This document shows positions 1-15,000 of a DNA stretch of 64,000 nucleotides, piece by piece. Under the pieces are notes generated by a model. The model worked only from the letters and a program-made list of their open reading frames with translations. It made no database searches and had not been told where the DNA came from. The stretch comes from Amoebophrya sp. A120 (taxonomy: Eukaryota > Sar > Dinophyceae > Syndiniales > Amoebophryaceae): the NCBI GenBank assembly GCA_905178155.1, contig CAJINV010000018.1:254479-318478 (forward strand), in the 5' to 3' direction. Positions within the stretch are counted from its first letter, which is position 1; each line of letters opens with the position of its first letter. Both the position numbers and the translations under genes were made by a program.

Positions 1-3000
1 CAAGTTTTTCGCCTCATTCGTTAGTTTTCGCATGTCGAGCATGTCGCAAGAAAAAACTGTTTCACTGTAAACTTGTAATGCAGAAAATGTATCTGAGAAG
101 TGTTTGTCTTGCTACACATGCAAGACAGTGGATTTTTGGCTGTGTTTCCCTTAGGAATCTCGCATAGCAAACTTTCTCTCTGGTGTAGAGCAAACTTGTG
201 ATGCAAAACTTGCAAAATCGTTACAGTGAAACACTTTTTTCGTACGATAGAGCAGCTCCCGCATGTAGTTCTGCTCGAGATTCGCAGCCTGGCAGGTCTT
301 GGCCTCCCCGATTTTCAGCAGCATATCCTATGTAAAAACGTCCCCACCCCGCCATAGTCAAAATGGGGAATCGGCTAGACAAATCCACAAGCCTTGGCTG
401 TTTCGCATGACAAATTTGGACGCGTACTGTAGTGCTGTTTGAGCTAGCTCAACAGCATTACAGATCTAGGACCTGCTCATGCTGATTAGAGCATGACAAA
501 TTTCAAAACAGCATGAGAAAACGCTCCTCATTGGGCTCCGCATGAGAAACATTTTAAGTATGCAGATATGCATGACAATTATGGTGTGGGGACGTTTTTA
601 CACAGGATACAGCAACCCAGCGACATACTGCATAACCTGAATCTCATAGGGCGGCGAAATGTCCTTCTTGTGCAAGAGGGGAGAAATTTGCAGTTCCTCA
701 TACGGGCAGCGGAGCGGGTCCTCTGGAGGTTTTGGGACGCCTTCTGGTTCTTCTGGTACTTCTGGTTCTTCAGCGGGGGGAGCAAAATCGTCTTTCTCCA
801 GAATCTGCTTCAAACTCCCGAGCACCGAGCGTTTCGGGCCAGCTAGCTTCTTCACCCGTGCTAAAAACCTCTCCGCGGAAGCGAATTCCGGGCTTTTGTT
901 CACCTCGTCTAGGAATTTGACGAACTCTTTTTGGATTACATCTGTCTGCCACTTCTCGATGCCTTCCTGCTTGTGTTTGGAGACGAACAGATTGTGGCGG
1001 TTCATCCACCGAACCATGATATTATACGTGTCCGAGTCGTATCAACTGCAAATATGTCTGGGTCTGGAAGGATGCAGCTTGTGATGCTGGATTTGGCTTG
1101 TACAATAAATCTGTATTGCATTAACAGTAAAAGAGGTCCAATTTTTGCTATGCGGAGAAGGCATTTCTCATGCGGTATGAGCATCAAAAAGCCCTCGCAG
1201 AATCTCTGGTGCTAGGGCATGCATCACAGACCCTATGGCTCATGCAAAATCTGCATGACAAACTCCTGCATTCTTCCAGACCCAGACATAATATTGCAAT
1301 GCATAAGTCGTCATTGATGGGCGGTAGCAGTTCTCCTCCGAGCTCTTCTGCTTTTTCGATTTTCTTCTCCTTTTTTTCAGTTTTTTCCGGGTCCTTTTTT
1401 TCCAGCATTTTTTTGACCATGGCGACAAGTTTCTCCGCCTGGACTTTTTTGTGATAATACACCCCCTTGTTCTCGTCCACAAAATCGGTCTCGATCGCCC
1501 TCACACCTTCCTGCAGAAGTCTCACAGCCTGCTCCGCACGACCGTCCGGAAGACGATCGTTCTCATTGTTATCTTTCACTATCAAATGCAAATACGTCTG
1601 GGTCTGGAAACTTGTAATGCTAGGGGAGTTAGAATGTGTAGGCCACAAATGATGGCTCAGCATCACAAGTTTCTGAGCTTCTAAGTCTTGCCTATTCTGC
1701 ATGACACGCTGCGTTTTTGCATCACAGGAAAATAGGGCCTTTGGGTAACGCGCATGACAGACTTAAGAGTCTTGCTAGCCTAGCATGACAAACCTTGCAC
1801 TTTTCCAGACCCAGACATCTTTGCAATCCATATTCGCCTTCGCGAGCCAATTTGCGAGCTTGGCTTCGTAGATCGCGGAGATCGTCTGGTTGATGCGGGT
1901 GATGTATCCCAGAGAAAAAAGCTAGCATGGCATATTTGTAATGCAAAAATAAACACACAAAGACAAAAAAATTTGTCATGGGCGGCCCCATAGCATCCTG
2001 TTTAGGATATGCAAGACAGATTTTTTGTGTATTTATTTTTGCACTACAAATACGACCGGCCTGCTTTTTTCTGTGTGATATGATGATCTCGTGTTCTAAC
2101 CTGTCCAGCTCGGTGGTTTCTGACGTTTCGTACTTGAAAGTCAATCTCTTCTCCCATAAGTGCATCGCTTTCCGCATCACTTCCTGCAGTTTGGCCAACG
2201 CTTTCTCCCCGTTCTTCTCTGCAAATTCCTTCCTCTGCTTCAGCAAAGTCGTCACCCTTTGCTCGATCCAGCTTTGCAAGTTTATCGGAAGTTTTTCGTT
2301 ATTCACATTCGGGTTTTGCATAATTTTTTTCACCAGCTTGCTGTTCTCCACCTTCGGATACCCGTCGCTTCCCTTCTCCGGCTTCAGCCATTCGTTGATT
2401 CGTTTTTGCTCGCCGGTGATTTTGTGAATCAAGGTCCAGATGTATTGCAGTGAAAAGTGCCCCCCACCCCTGAAATTGCAAAATTTGTGATGCGAAGTTT
2501 CCAGATGAAAACTTTGTTTCTGTCATGCATGGAAGGAGTATGGATCTTTCTGATGCAGAGTCTAGGCGTGTATCGCATCGCTTGCATGACAAGCGCCGCT
2601 CGTGCTGGGGCCTTTTGCAATACAAATTTTTGCTACTCACGATTGGAAACCTGTGATGCTGATAGATGAAAGAGGGCGAATGTTTCATTTGGAAAGGTTT
2701 GCAATACAAATGCGTTCACGTTCGGGAGTGGGGGCATTTTTCATTGTAATAAGATGTTCCGGAGCAGCCCCGGTTCTTTTTCTTTGCCCAAGAAGTGGGC
2801 GGCGAAGAATTCTTCGACAGCTAGTTTCTTGTCGATGCCGCGGAGGAACATCGACTGAATTTCGTTCAATTGCTTCACAAATTTGTTCGTCTCACTGATC
2901 CACTATCCCACAGAAAAAGACAGGCGGGGCATATAGTTTGTAATGCAAAAATCCACTAACAAAAACATCTGTCATAGTGGTCAAACCCATAGCGACGAGC

Positions 3001-6000
3001 TGTTTAGGATATGCAAAAATGCAGGTCTTTTTGTTAAATTCATTTTCGCATGTAATACAAATTATATGCCCTGCCTGCTGTCTTCTTCAGTGGGATATCC
3101 ACTCGTCGTCATTCAAGCCGAATGCTGTCTCCCACTTGTCCTCCTTCACCGTGTCATCCTTCATCGGCGTATTTAAAATTTCCTTCGCGGTAGCGGGAGA
3201 GAACTTCATGTATTGGTCAATCTCCTTTGTCCGCATAATGGTAGAAGTTGTTGTACTCCCTTGTTGCTGTTCTTCCAAAATACTCTCCGGAACCTTCTCA
3301 ACCTCCCCGTTTTCAGTAGGTTCAAAATTCGCGGAGAGTTCGACCAATTCCGAGTCCTTAATCGCGTCGGCCGCGGCAATTTCCAACAATTGCATCTTGC
3401 GTTGCAACACTTGGTGCGGCGTTTTGTTCATGCCAACGCAGGTCGTTTCGTAGAACTTCTTGTAGTGCTGCCTTAGCGAGAGAGCGATCTGCGACAATTG
3501 CTTCTCGTTGGTGATTCGCTCGATTAACCGTGGAATCACCGCTGCGAGTCGGTTTTCGTAGTTATCGCCAGTCGATTCGGAGACTTCCAGCTTCAAATCG
3601 GCGAGGACTTCCTGGGGAATGTTGTCGATTTTCTCGAGGATTTCGCTGACCGTCGGGAGTTTCCCCGTCAAGGAAGAGCCCGGATTGGTCTTCTTGCTCG
3701 CGGCTTGCAAAACCATAAACAAATTCTTCGGCGCCGATGGACTTGTTACACTTCCCCCGAGCACCGGGAACTTCTCCGCTTCACAGTTCGGGTATGACAG
3801 TGCACAACTCCCCCTCCCCTTCATTTGTATAGCACGAACGGCAATACAAGCATCAGCAAGAATGCCGGTTTTGCATGACAAATTTGCACTGGAGTTTAGT
3901 GCTATTTGGGCTACCAGAACTTGTCATGCAAACAGTGCCACAGGGCAAAGGGTGGACTTGGCATTTTGCATGACAAATGAGGCGGAGGTGGAGTTGTGCA
4001 CTGTCATATCGGGTCGAGGTCGTCACAAGTATTACGGGACGAGGAGCTAGACTGTGTGCGGTACAACTTCCTCGCACCGGCGGAGGAGCTACCACTACCA
4101 CCAGCACTTTTCCCCACTACGGCGAATCTGGAGGAGACAGTCAGTTCCTGAATCCGCAACGCGATCTCCTTTCTCAATTCCATCTTTCTCTTCGCAGTCG
4201 CCAGAGGAACCCGAGCGTTGATAATCTCCTCCGTCGGACACTTGCTGTCTAGCATCTTCAACCCGCGCTGCACCAACGGGTGGTGAGAGATCCGGTCGAA
4301 CTCCGAATCCAGCCACTTACCCGCGGAAGCGATCAGCGGCCGTTTGTCCGTGCTTCCGGGCAACAAGCGCCTGGATTTCGGGTTTTTCGTGCCAAAAGCC
4401 GCCACGAAAATTTGCCGGAGCTTCTTGCAGGTGAGATCTTTGCCTTTCGGGATCTCCTCGAATTCCGCTCGGTCGGTTTTCCAAGTGTCTGCGGTGTTGA
4501 GCAAGACCTGTTTCGCATCGTGCCACGCTCGCGCGGATTGGTAGAATTGCTTGCTGAGGATCAAGGAGGTGGAAGCGAGGTTAGTTCGGGCCTCTTTGTC
4601 TACCAGGTTCACAATGTTGTCTACGATCCAGTTCGGGTGGCTTCCCCTGGTCTTCATCGCAGTCACATCGAGCACCTGGTCGAAGAGGTCGCTCCAAGCC
4701 ATCGCGCTTTTCTTCTTCCTTCCTTGGTCCAGCAACTTCTTGTGCGTTTCAAACGCTGGCAGTAGTGGTTTCGTACACTTCTGCAACTTCTCTCCTGCTA
4801 GTTGTTCGTATTTGTCTGTATTCGGATTTTTCTTCGCGTTTTCTTCCGCGTGTTCTCTCAGCGTGTCCCACACCGGAGCCATTTTCAGAATGTGCTCCTT
4901 GGCGATAGGATCTTCGACCGTGTTCGCGGTTTCTTGGCTGTCAGAGGGCGTGAGAAAAATGTTCAGCAAGGACTCCTATCAAATGTAAAAATGTCTGGGT
5001 CTGGAAACTTGTGATGTTTGGCGGCGTCTCATGATGAGGCCACAAGTGCTGGCTCAGCATGACAAGTTTCTGAACTTCTAGGCGTTCTTGCCTATTCTGC
5101 ATGACAAACTGCGTTTCCGCATCACAGAAAAATGGAGCTCTTGGGTAACGTGCATGACAGATTTAAGAGTCATGCCAGACAAGCATGACAAACATGCATT
5201 CTTCCAGACCCAGACATTTTTGCAGTTGATAACTCTACCAGATGGGGTGGCACCTCCGTGCTTTCGTTCTGCTCTTGCAACTCCCACCACCTGAACAGTA
5301 TCCCAGAGAAAACAGCTGGCAGGGAATATTTGTAATGCAAGAATAAATACACAAAGAAATCTGTAATGCATATTCGAAGCAGCATGCTATGGGGCCACCC
5401 ATGACAAATTTTTGTGTGTATTTCTTTTTGCATTCCAAATATGCCCTGCCAGTTTTTTTCTGTGTGATAAACAGCAGCTGATACCACAGCAAAATCCGGC
5501 TGTAGAAGCTCTTCGGATCGTCAAAGGCGTTATCCTTCAACGTAATTTTCGCCTTTTCCTTGTCATCTTTCTTCACATACGGGTTGCAATCCAGCTTCAC
5601 TAAAGCGTTCGCCGGTCGGTCGTTTCCCCCCGTTTCCTCGATGAGCTTCAACCCCGGGCTGTAAAACGTGAATGCGTCGGAAGATTTGTCACCGACTCTG
5701 TTCAGTTTCTTCGTCGCACCGCTATGGATTGCAAATATGTCTGGGTCTCGAAGAGCGGAACCTGTAATGCTGTCTGCGGATTCTAAAAATATCTGTGTTG
5801 CATGAGCAGCAAGAGGAGTCAGTTCTTGGCACGCGGAGAGGGCATTTCTGATGCGTAATTGGCATCAACAAGCTCTCAAAAATTCTGGGATGCTAGAACC
5901 AGCATCACAGACAGCACGGGTCATGCAAAATGTGCATGGCAAGTCCCGGCTCTTCCAGACCCAGACATTTTTGCAATCCATAACCGTCCTTCCACAATAA

Positions 6001-9000
6001 GAACCCAACACGATCGGCACCGCGATTCTCCATCATCCTGAGTAAAAATGTCCCCGCACCAGAGTCAAGATGGGGATTTTGCAACACAAACCCTAAAGTT
6101 TTGGGGGCCACGCATGACAAGTTCTTGCAGGCTGTAGTGTAATGCAGTTTAGCAATGCAAGCCGCATAACAAATCCATCTTCTTATCCTGTTCACCGCAT
6201 TACAAGTTCCAAAGCACCACGATGGGAAATGCCTCTCATGGGGATGCGCGCTACAAATGCTCTTGTGCTTGCAGATCTGCATGACAACTCTGGGCTGGGG
6301 ACGTTTTTGCTCAGGATATCTATCGGTGCGTCGTCTTTTGGCCCCGCATTTTCATCGTCTCCGTCCTTCTTCTTTTTCTTGCTCTCACTCTTCTTGGATG
6401 GAATTTCATACAGCCGCGGCTTGTTTTGCTCATACTGCGTGCCCGGAATCGCCGAGACGACAATGAGATGGATTGCAAAAGTACCGCACTCGTATAAACG
6501 CATATACAAATTTCCTCAGCATGAGAGATAAAATTTGTAATGCGGATTTGCCTTGAGAAAAAGATTTGTAATGCATGATTGCAATACGAGAAATACGATA
6601 CTTTTGCAATGCATAAATGAAGCTGTCCTGTCGGTTCTTATCGGCGGTGGCAAGTAATTCCTCGCAAATCGCTTCCTTTGGGTCCTTGATATTCGCGGGT
6701 AGGTCGATGCGCTCGATTATCCTATGTAAAAACGTCCCCACCCCAGATGGGAAATCTGCTAGACAAATCAACCAGCTTTGGTTGCTGCGCATGACAAGTC
6801 TGGCTTCGTAGTGTAATCCTGTTTAGCTAGCTCCATCAGCATCACAGATCTAGCGTATCGCGCTGATTCGAGCATCACAAATTCCAGAACACGACTAGAA
6901 AATGCTTGTCATGGGGCTCCGCATGAGAAGAATTTTTAGCATGCGAACATGCATGACAGCAACGGGGTGGAGACGCTTTCACATAGGATATCGATGTTCA
7001 GCTTTAACTGATTGTTGTCAGAGGTTTTGTCAACATGATCCGAGTGCTGAAACAATCCAGCACCAGCACCACTCTTACTACCACCAGAACTTTTACCCGC
7101 ATGATCACTACCAGATCCCTGTCCGATTTTCATGGACCACACGGAAAGCAGATCCGCGGCAGAGACCTGCAATTCTGCGTTCGAAAGGTTTCCAAAATCC
7201 TTCTCGTTGTTCACACGTTGGTTCATGACGAACCCGGTCGTGTGGGCGAAGGAATATTGGTCTTGCTTCTTCTGTTCATCAAGAAACGTGTTCTTCCCAG
7301 AAATACCGGCATAGTTGTGCAAAAACTTCAACTATGAACTGCAAAAGTATGGTATCGTATTCGTATAAATGCATTACAAATTTCTTCAGCATGAGAAATA
7401 AAATTTGTAATGCGGATTTACCTTAAGAAAAAGTTTTGTAATGCATGATTGCAATTACTACGACTACGATACTTTTGCACAGGATATCAACACCATGTCG
7501 GATCCCACGCGCAGCGTACCGAGGTCGGAGACCGTGCCCGCTGTTCTATCAAAAGCAAAAATCCCCCCTCCCCATATCGAAGTGGGAATCTGTGATGCGG
7601 GATTTGCGTACACAAATCGGATTTGTCTTGCAGTAGAGGACTGCAGACAGATACAGAGCCGGACTAGAAGGGGTGTTTTGGCGTAGGCGCCTAGCAAGGC
7701 AGGCATATTTTCCGTAGGCCTTACAGCATTACAAATTGCCTGCAGAACGCGGCGGGGTTTCTGGATTTGCCCTCTAGCAATACAGAAACGATTTGTGGCC
7801 TCAAATCAGCATCACAAATTTTGAGAAGTATCCCGTTTTGGTATGGGGAGGGAGGAATTTTCCTCGCAATATGTTCCAGCATTCGATTGTCCATCCACAT
7901 CGTCCGATCCTTGTCCGGAGTGACCTCCTCCAAGCTCCGACTGTCTTTTCAGCATAATCGACGTAGCCAATTCCTTGAAGTGCTTGTTCTTTGCCCAAAT
8001 TCTTTCCCCGTTCAGAATCAGCTCCAAAAACGCGATTTTTCCGTCCTTCGATTGAAACAGCGGGTCCTCCTGCAACTCCTGAAGAGATTTCTTCAACACC
8101 AGCGGGTCCACCTGCAAGCGCTTTCCCGCTTCGTCGCGCTTTTCATACGCCTATCAAGTGCAAATATTGCTGGGTCTCCTGGAAGACGATTGCAAATTTG
8201 TCATGCTTGGCCGACAAGACAGAAAAGTCTGTCATGCTTGTTGTGCAGCTACAGTGTCACATATTTGTCATGCAAAAAGGCGATTTCTCATGCGATTATC
8301 GCTAGACATAGCCGCTCAGAAACTTGTCATGCGCAGCCACGTAATAGTGCAGGTTGCGCATCATGCGGTTATTAGCATCACAACTTTCCAGACTCAGACA
8401 CATTTGCAATGCATAACGCCGCTTGATCCGCGGCGGAGTGCCCGCGGCCCTCGCGAAGCAAATAGTGCAGCGAGTCTTCCCCGATGAACTCTGGAACGCC
8501 GTTCGTGATTTTAACCGCGTATTTTTCTTCCATACCGCTAGCCAGCTGGTTCAAGTGCGGCGAGGCAGCTGCGTGCAGCTGCCCTGCTGCCTGTCCACCG
8601 GAATGTTGAAGCAGCTCTGCATTCTTTTTCCCGGATTTCGAGAAGAACACCTCCTGTGCGAACATCATGGACCGCATCAGTTGAATGGCGGCTAGCAGCT
8701 GGTTGTTCGTGTCACTCTTCACCTTCGTCCACCAATTAGCCGGGGGGAGGCCGACCAAGCCGGAGTTTGTGTAGGTGAGTTTCACATCGGTGGAACTGTC
8801 TTTTTCAATCGGTTTGTTCGCGTTTCTCCACTTCTCAATTTGGTCGAAAGAAATCCCACCAGTGAAGCCGTCGTCCGCCAAACTGGGGCCGATGTTCACG
8901 TAGCGCAAGCTATCCCCGTGTTCGGACTTCTGCTTTTGCCGTAACAGATGCAGATCGCGATCGAAATCTTCTGCGCTGCCGCCAAACGCCGCTTGAAAAA

Positions 9001-12000
9001 CCTGCTCGTCTCCGTAGAGCTTCTTGACGAGACCGTGCGCCTCCCTCGCGTCCTGGAGCCTTTCCTCGCCGGCGAGTCTGAGCCGGTGGAGGAGAATGGA
9101 GGAGAGCAAGTGGGGCCTTTTCGCGACGACGTCCAGGGCCAGGAGCGAGAGGTTCGCGTACTTCCCTCGGTAATCGTCCATGGCTTTGCCCTTTTCGTGC
9201 TTCTCCAGCTTCTCCTGCAACTGTTTGTGCGAGTTCGTCTGCGAGGCGTTCTGCGCCGCCGTGTGCATGGAGGCTCCCAAGGCGATGCTGGAATCGGACT
9301 TCAGCGCGACGGTGTCTTCAAAAATTTCCAGCAGGTGCGCGAGGGATTCCTTCGACTTGAATAAGGCGGTTCTGAGTTTCAGAATCGGCTTCACGGGCTC
9401 GCTGCTGTTTTCACTCACGAAGTAGTACACGAATTTGTTCTATCAAATGTAAAAGTGTCTGGGTCTGGAAGATGCTGAGACTTGTCATGCATGTTTTGCA
9501 TGACTCAGGATGTCTGTAATGCACGACCTAGCATCACAGATTTTTAGAGGGCTTCCTGATGCCTACTCCGCATGACAAACGCCCTCCCCGCGTAGCACAG
9601 AATCGACTCCTCTTGCTGGTCATGCAATACAGATTTTTTGAGAGTCCAAAGTTAGCATCACAAGTTCCAACCTTCCAGACCCAGACATTTTTGCACTTGA
9701 TATGTTCTTTTTCAGCTCCTCGGTTTCTTCTTCCTTCTTTTTCGGGTCCATTTCCACATCCGCATTGGCATATCCTGTGCAAAAGTATCGCACAACTCGT
9801 ATTGCAATCATCCATTACAAATCTTTTTCTTAAAGGGAAATCCGCATCACAAATTTTATTTCTCATGCTGAGGAAATTTGCAATGCATTTATACGAGAAG
9901 TACCACGATTATACTTTTGCAATTCATATGGCATTCCCCTCCACAAATTTCACGTCCGCACGGTGGATCTCCAGCTCCGAAAACTGGTTGCACAAATCCA
10001 CGTGGTGGGGCAAGATGCTGAAGAACTTGTCAATGGTCGCGGTCTATCAAATGCAAAAGTGTCTGGGTCTGGAAGGATCCGAACTTGTCATGCAGATTTT
10101 ACATGGCCCGTGACGTCTGTGATGTATTCCCTGGCATCACGACAGATTTTCCGAGTGCTTCTTGATGCCTATTTCGCATGATAAATGGCCTCCCCGCGTA
10201 GCAGAAACTGGACTCCTCTTGCTGGTCATGCAATACAGATTTTTCTAGAGTCCGAAGTTAGCATCACAAGTTCCAACTTTCCAGACCCAGACATTTTTAC
10301 ATTTGATACGGTCTCCTCTTCGGATTCGTACGCGGTGAGAACAACCCGGCGAGTCTATCGTATTGAAACACGTTCCCACCCCAGTTTTGTAATGGAAATC
10401 TGCATGCTGAAAATGCTTCTCATGCGAAGCCACACGAGAAGCATTCTCTAGTGGCGTTTTGGGATTTGTCATGCTCCAATCAGCGTGATGTACTAGATCT
10501 GTGATGCTGCTGAGGTAGCTCAAACAGCACTACACTACGGGTCCAAATTTGTCATGCAAAACAGCCAGAACTTGTGGATTTGTCTAGCCGATTCCCCATC
10601 TTGACTATTGGGTGGGGACGTTTTTACGTAGGATAGGGTCACGTCCTTTTTCACGGTGAAATTCTCCTCGGTCACCACTTTCGGGTTATTGCAAGGAAAA
10701 ATCCCCCCTCCCCATACTCGGAACGGAAATTTCTCATGCTGAGTTGAGACCACAAATCTGGTCTGTCTTGCATAGTGGGCAATAAATTGGAGTCATTGGG
10801 AACATTCGACAGCCAATCTGTCATGCGCTTTTGCCTTCTGCAAACCTGTCTGCCATGCCTAACCGCAGGCCTTTTGCATTCCAACGAGGCTTAGAAGATT
10901 CCTCCAAGCGCTTCCTGCATTACAGCGCTGATTTGTGTACAGAAATCCAGCAACAGAAATTTTCTGTTTTGTATGGGCTGGTGGGGCTTTTTTCACTTTG
11001 ATACGGGTTGTACTTGGCGTCAACCGCCCGGCCGGTTAGTAATTTCAGCAATTTCTCCCGGGACTCAAATTTTCCGGGGAGCAGAATCGGCTCCGAAACG
11101 AATTTCCCCCCCTCTTCCCCCACAATCCTGCCCTTCCCGTCTAGCCGGACCAACGATAACGGCGTGATCGTTGTGGCTTGCCCCGGCACCGTTTGAACCA
11201 GCGTTTGTCTCTTCAGCGCGGCATCGTTGTCTTGGTACTTACACAGCCGCTTTCGCGTGAAGAGAAGTTTCCGCACCAGATTTCTCGGGAGCAGAACGCG
11301 CTTCCACTTCGAAACGTCCCCCTGACCGCCGTAGTCATCCAAGTGTGGACCGAGTTTCTTTAACAAGTGGTCAAACAGCAAGTACACGTCCTGCAGCTCC
11401 TGGTGCTTTGGCATCTCCTTCATGGGAAACGGGTTCAACAGTTTTAGGTGCTGGCTGGCACCGGCCAAAACTCGCTCCAAATTCTCCGCTATCAACTGCA
11501 AACATGTCTGGGTCTGGAAGGTTGGAACTTGTGATGCTAACTTTGGACTCTAAAAAACCCTGTATTTCATGACCAGCAAGAGGAGTCTACTTTGTGCTAC
11601 GCGGGGAGGGCATTTTTCATGCGGAGTAGGCATCAGGAAGCCCTCAAAAATCTGTGATGCTAGGTCATGCATTACAGGCATCATGGATCATGAGAAATAT
11701 GCATGACAAACCTGGCAATCTTCCAGATCCAGACACTTTTACATTTGATATCCGCCTCCAGCTTTGCCTCCGCCTGCGTTTTCGGCACGCCGGAAGTGTT
11801 GGCCGAGGAAATCGACTGCTCGGACGACCCACCGAGGCCTAAAGCGTTCACGCTAGCGGAAGTCGCGTCCAACAATCCTTTGCTGGCGAGTTCCAAGTGA
11901 GACAAATGAACCGTAGTTTCGTCGTTCAGTGACTGCTTGTACGCACTTAAGGACTTCTCCACCCGTTCCAACTCGCCGATCTGGCTCGCGTCGAGGATGT

Positions 12001-15000
12001 GGGATTTGTACTTGGCCTTCAGAGCTTCCCGCTTCAAGAATTGACTATGCTCTAGATTGTCCGCGAGAATGGTGAATTGGTTGTTGGACAGAGACTGGAG
12101 CACGACAATTTTCAAACCTTCCTTGCTCGATTCCCGTAGCATCTGTTTCTGGTGCTGATTGAAAGCCGCGTTCACGACAAAGTTGCCATATCCTGAGCAA
12201 AAACTTCCCCACCCCAGAGTTGTCATGCAGATTTGCAATGACAGGAAAATTTGCAATGCGCATCTTCTACATGAGAGGCGTTTATTCCAATCGTGCTTTG
12301 GCAACATTTGTAATGCTGCAAACAGGATAAGGAGATGGGTTTGTCGTGCGACTGTCCTTGCTAACCACTGCACTACACTACAGAGACGAGGAAGATGAAC
12401 TTGTCATGCCTGGCTCCCAAAACTTCTCGATTTGTGTTGCCAAGTTCCCAACTCGGCTATGGGGACGTTTTTACACAGGATATGCCAACTTGAATATTTT
12501 CGTCCCCGAAATCGATGTCCATCTGCTGGTATGAAATGCAAATCTGTCTAGGTCTGGAAGAATGCAAGATTTGTGATGCAGGTTTTCCATGACCTATGAG
12601 GTCTGGAATGCGAGAGCCAGCATGACAGATTCTCTGAGGTTTCTATCATGCCTTTCCTGCATGAGAAACTCCCTCTCAACTTGTTCAAAAGCAGACAGCT
12701 TTTGGCACTCACGCAAAACAGATTTTTGCATCATTCAGATTTAGCATGACAAGTTCTAATCTTCCAGGCCCAGACATTTTTGCATTTGATAGCTGGCTCT
12801 GCTCGTTGTAGCTCATCGTGTACTGGGTGGATAACTGCACTATCCCAGGGAAAAATCCCCCCTCCCCCAAGGTTGCAAAAAGTTGTGATGCGAATTTTCC
12901 AAATGAAAACTTTTTGTCATGCATGAAAGGAGTATGAATCTTTCTGATGCAGAGTCTAGGCGTGTTGCGCATCGCTTGCATGACAAACGCCGCTCTTGCT
13001 GGGATCTTTTGCAATACAAATTTTTGCTATAATTCACGATCGAGATGAATCTGTGTTGCTGATTGATGCAAGAGGGCGAATGTTTCATTTGGAAAGGTTT
13101 GCAATACAAATGCTTTCAAGTTCGGGGGTGGGGGCATTTTTCATTGTAATATGCACCACCCGGACTCGATCCACCCACCGGCCCTGATCATTACTAAAGT
13201 ACTCGTTGACGCAGTTGATAACGCGGGCCCACGCGGTCGTGTCTCCGGAGATCAAATCCAGCTGGGACCTTTCCCGCTCTTCCTGCAGGCGGAACTTTTC
13301 CGGCATACCGGAAGAATTGGATTCGTCGTCCCCTCCGCCGCTGTAGTAAATACCGAGGCAGGTGCCCTGGCGAATCCGGTCCACATGATCCAGCACAAAA
13401 TCGTCCGTGACGACGGCATTGGTGGAATACGGCCAAATCCACCCCTCCTTGTGCGGGTCCACGACACCGGGGTCAATCAAGGTTTCTTCGATTTTCAGAA
13501 TCGAGGCCGCAAAGTCGTCATCCTTGCCCGCCTCGTTGTACAGGTGATTGGATTCCTTGTCATCACTGGCTTCTTTATCCGTGTTTTTTTCCATTGCTTT
13601 CATCGGATTTTTCCTCTTCGTCAACTTCAGCACGGAGTTCCGTTCCTGCGCCAGCCTCGCCTTGGCTTCCCGCATCGCGCGTTCTGAGGAAGAGTTGTGC
13701 GTGCGCCACATTTCGGAAATCAACAGACCCAAAACCTGCTCCAAGCTTGTCATCTTCCGGAAACCGAGACTGGCTTTCACCGTGAGCTGGTTCGCAGGGA
13801 CGTCAAATTGGGACATCTTGTCGGTCAGCATGTTGCTCTGCAGTTCGCCGTTCGCACCGTACGCCGCCGATTTCATCTGCACATCAATCGGCCGGGATTT
13901 CGTCGGGTCGAACTCATAGCCCTCCTTCCGCAAAAACCTAGCGACCAAATCGTCCGTCTCATACCGTCGCTCCGCAAACCCGTACGGAACCAACTGCGAA
14001 GTCCGGTACAAATGGCGGTAGAAGGCGTCTTCTTCCTCCGATAAGGATTCCAGATTCGCTTTTAATTCCTCTTCCTCCTTCGTAACTTGCTCTTCGATAC
14101 TGGATTGGTACTCGCGCAATTCCTCCTCCAGCAACTCTACCTTTGTCAATGTCTTCAAAGTATGCGATGCAAAAGCAGCGCACTCTGGTACTTATTGCAA
14201 TATATGCATTACAAATCCAGATCTAAAGGGAAATAATCCGAATTACAACTTCCATTTCTACTAACGCTGAGGAAATTTGTATTGCAAAAATCACTACTTA
14301 AGTACTAGTACGATGCTTCTGCAGTTCATACAGTGTCTGTTCCGCTTTCTCCACAAGGTTTCCCCGTTCTCCGTCGTGCTGCTATGGATTGCAAAAGTGT
14401 CTGGGTCTGGAAGATTGCAACTTGTCACGCCAAATCCGAATCATGCAGAAATCTGTGTTGCGTGAGTGCCAAAAGCTGTCGACTTTCGACCAAGTTTGGA
14501 GGGAGTTTGTCATGCAGGATAGGCATGGCAGAGACCTCACAGACTCTGTCATGCTAGGGTCATGAAAAACCAGCATGACAAGTTTACACTCTTCCAGACC
14601 CAGACATTTTTGCAGTTGGTAGCTGCGCTAGGGACGCAAGTTTCTCAAACTCCTTGAACGGGTAAAAGCCATAGGAATGCGCATCCGCCAGCACCCCAGA
14701 GTCACTCTCCGGTTGGTCCAACGCAACGTCCTTACTGGTATTCCCAGTTGCCTGCTCCGCGGCGGATTCGCCGAGAGCGGATTTTCCGCGGTAGTGCTTG
14801 AACGCGAGCAAAATTTTTGGTTTCGCCTATCAAAAGGAAAAATGCCCCCAGCCCCGAACTTGGGCGCATTTGTATTGCAAACCTTTCCAAATCAAACATT
14901 CGCCCTCTTGCATCCATCAGCATCACAAATTTTCCATGCTGAATAGCGCAAATCTGTGATGCAAAGGAGCCCAACAGCAGGCGGATCTCTGATGCAAAAG

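Noticed and set aside
9559-10113. Long plus-strand open frame across two introners, one of many such frames
   Set aside because: Frames crossing introners read the TIRs (motifs like CLGLE or PDPDIF) and internal repeats; the same peptides recur at dozens of sites, so they are not genes.
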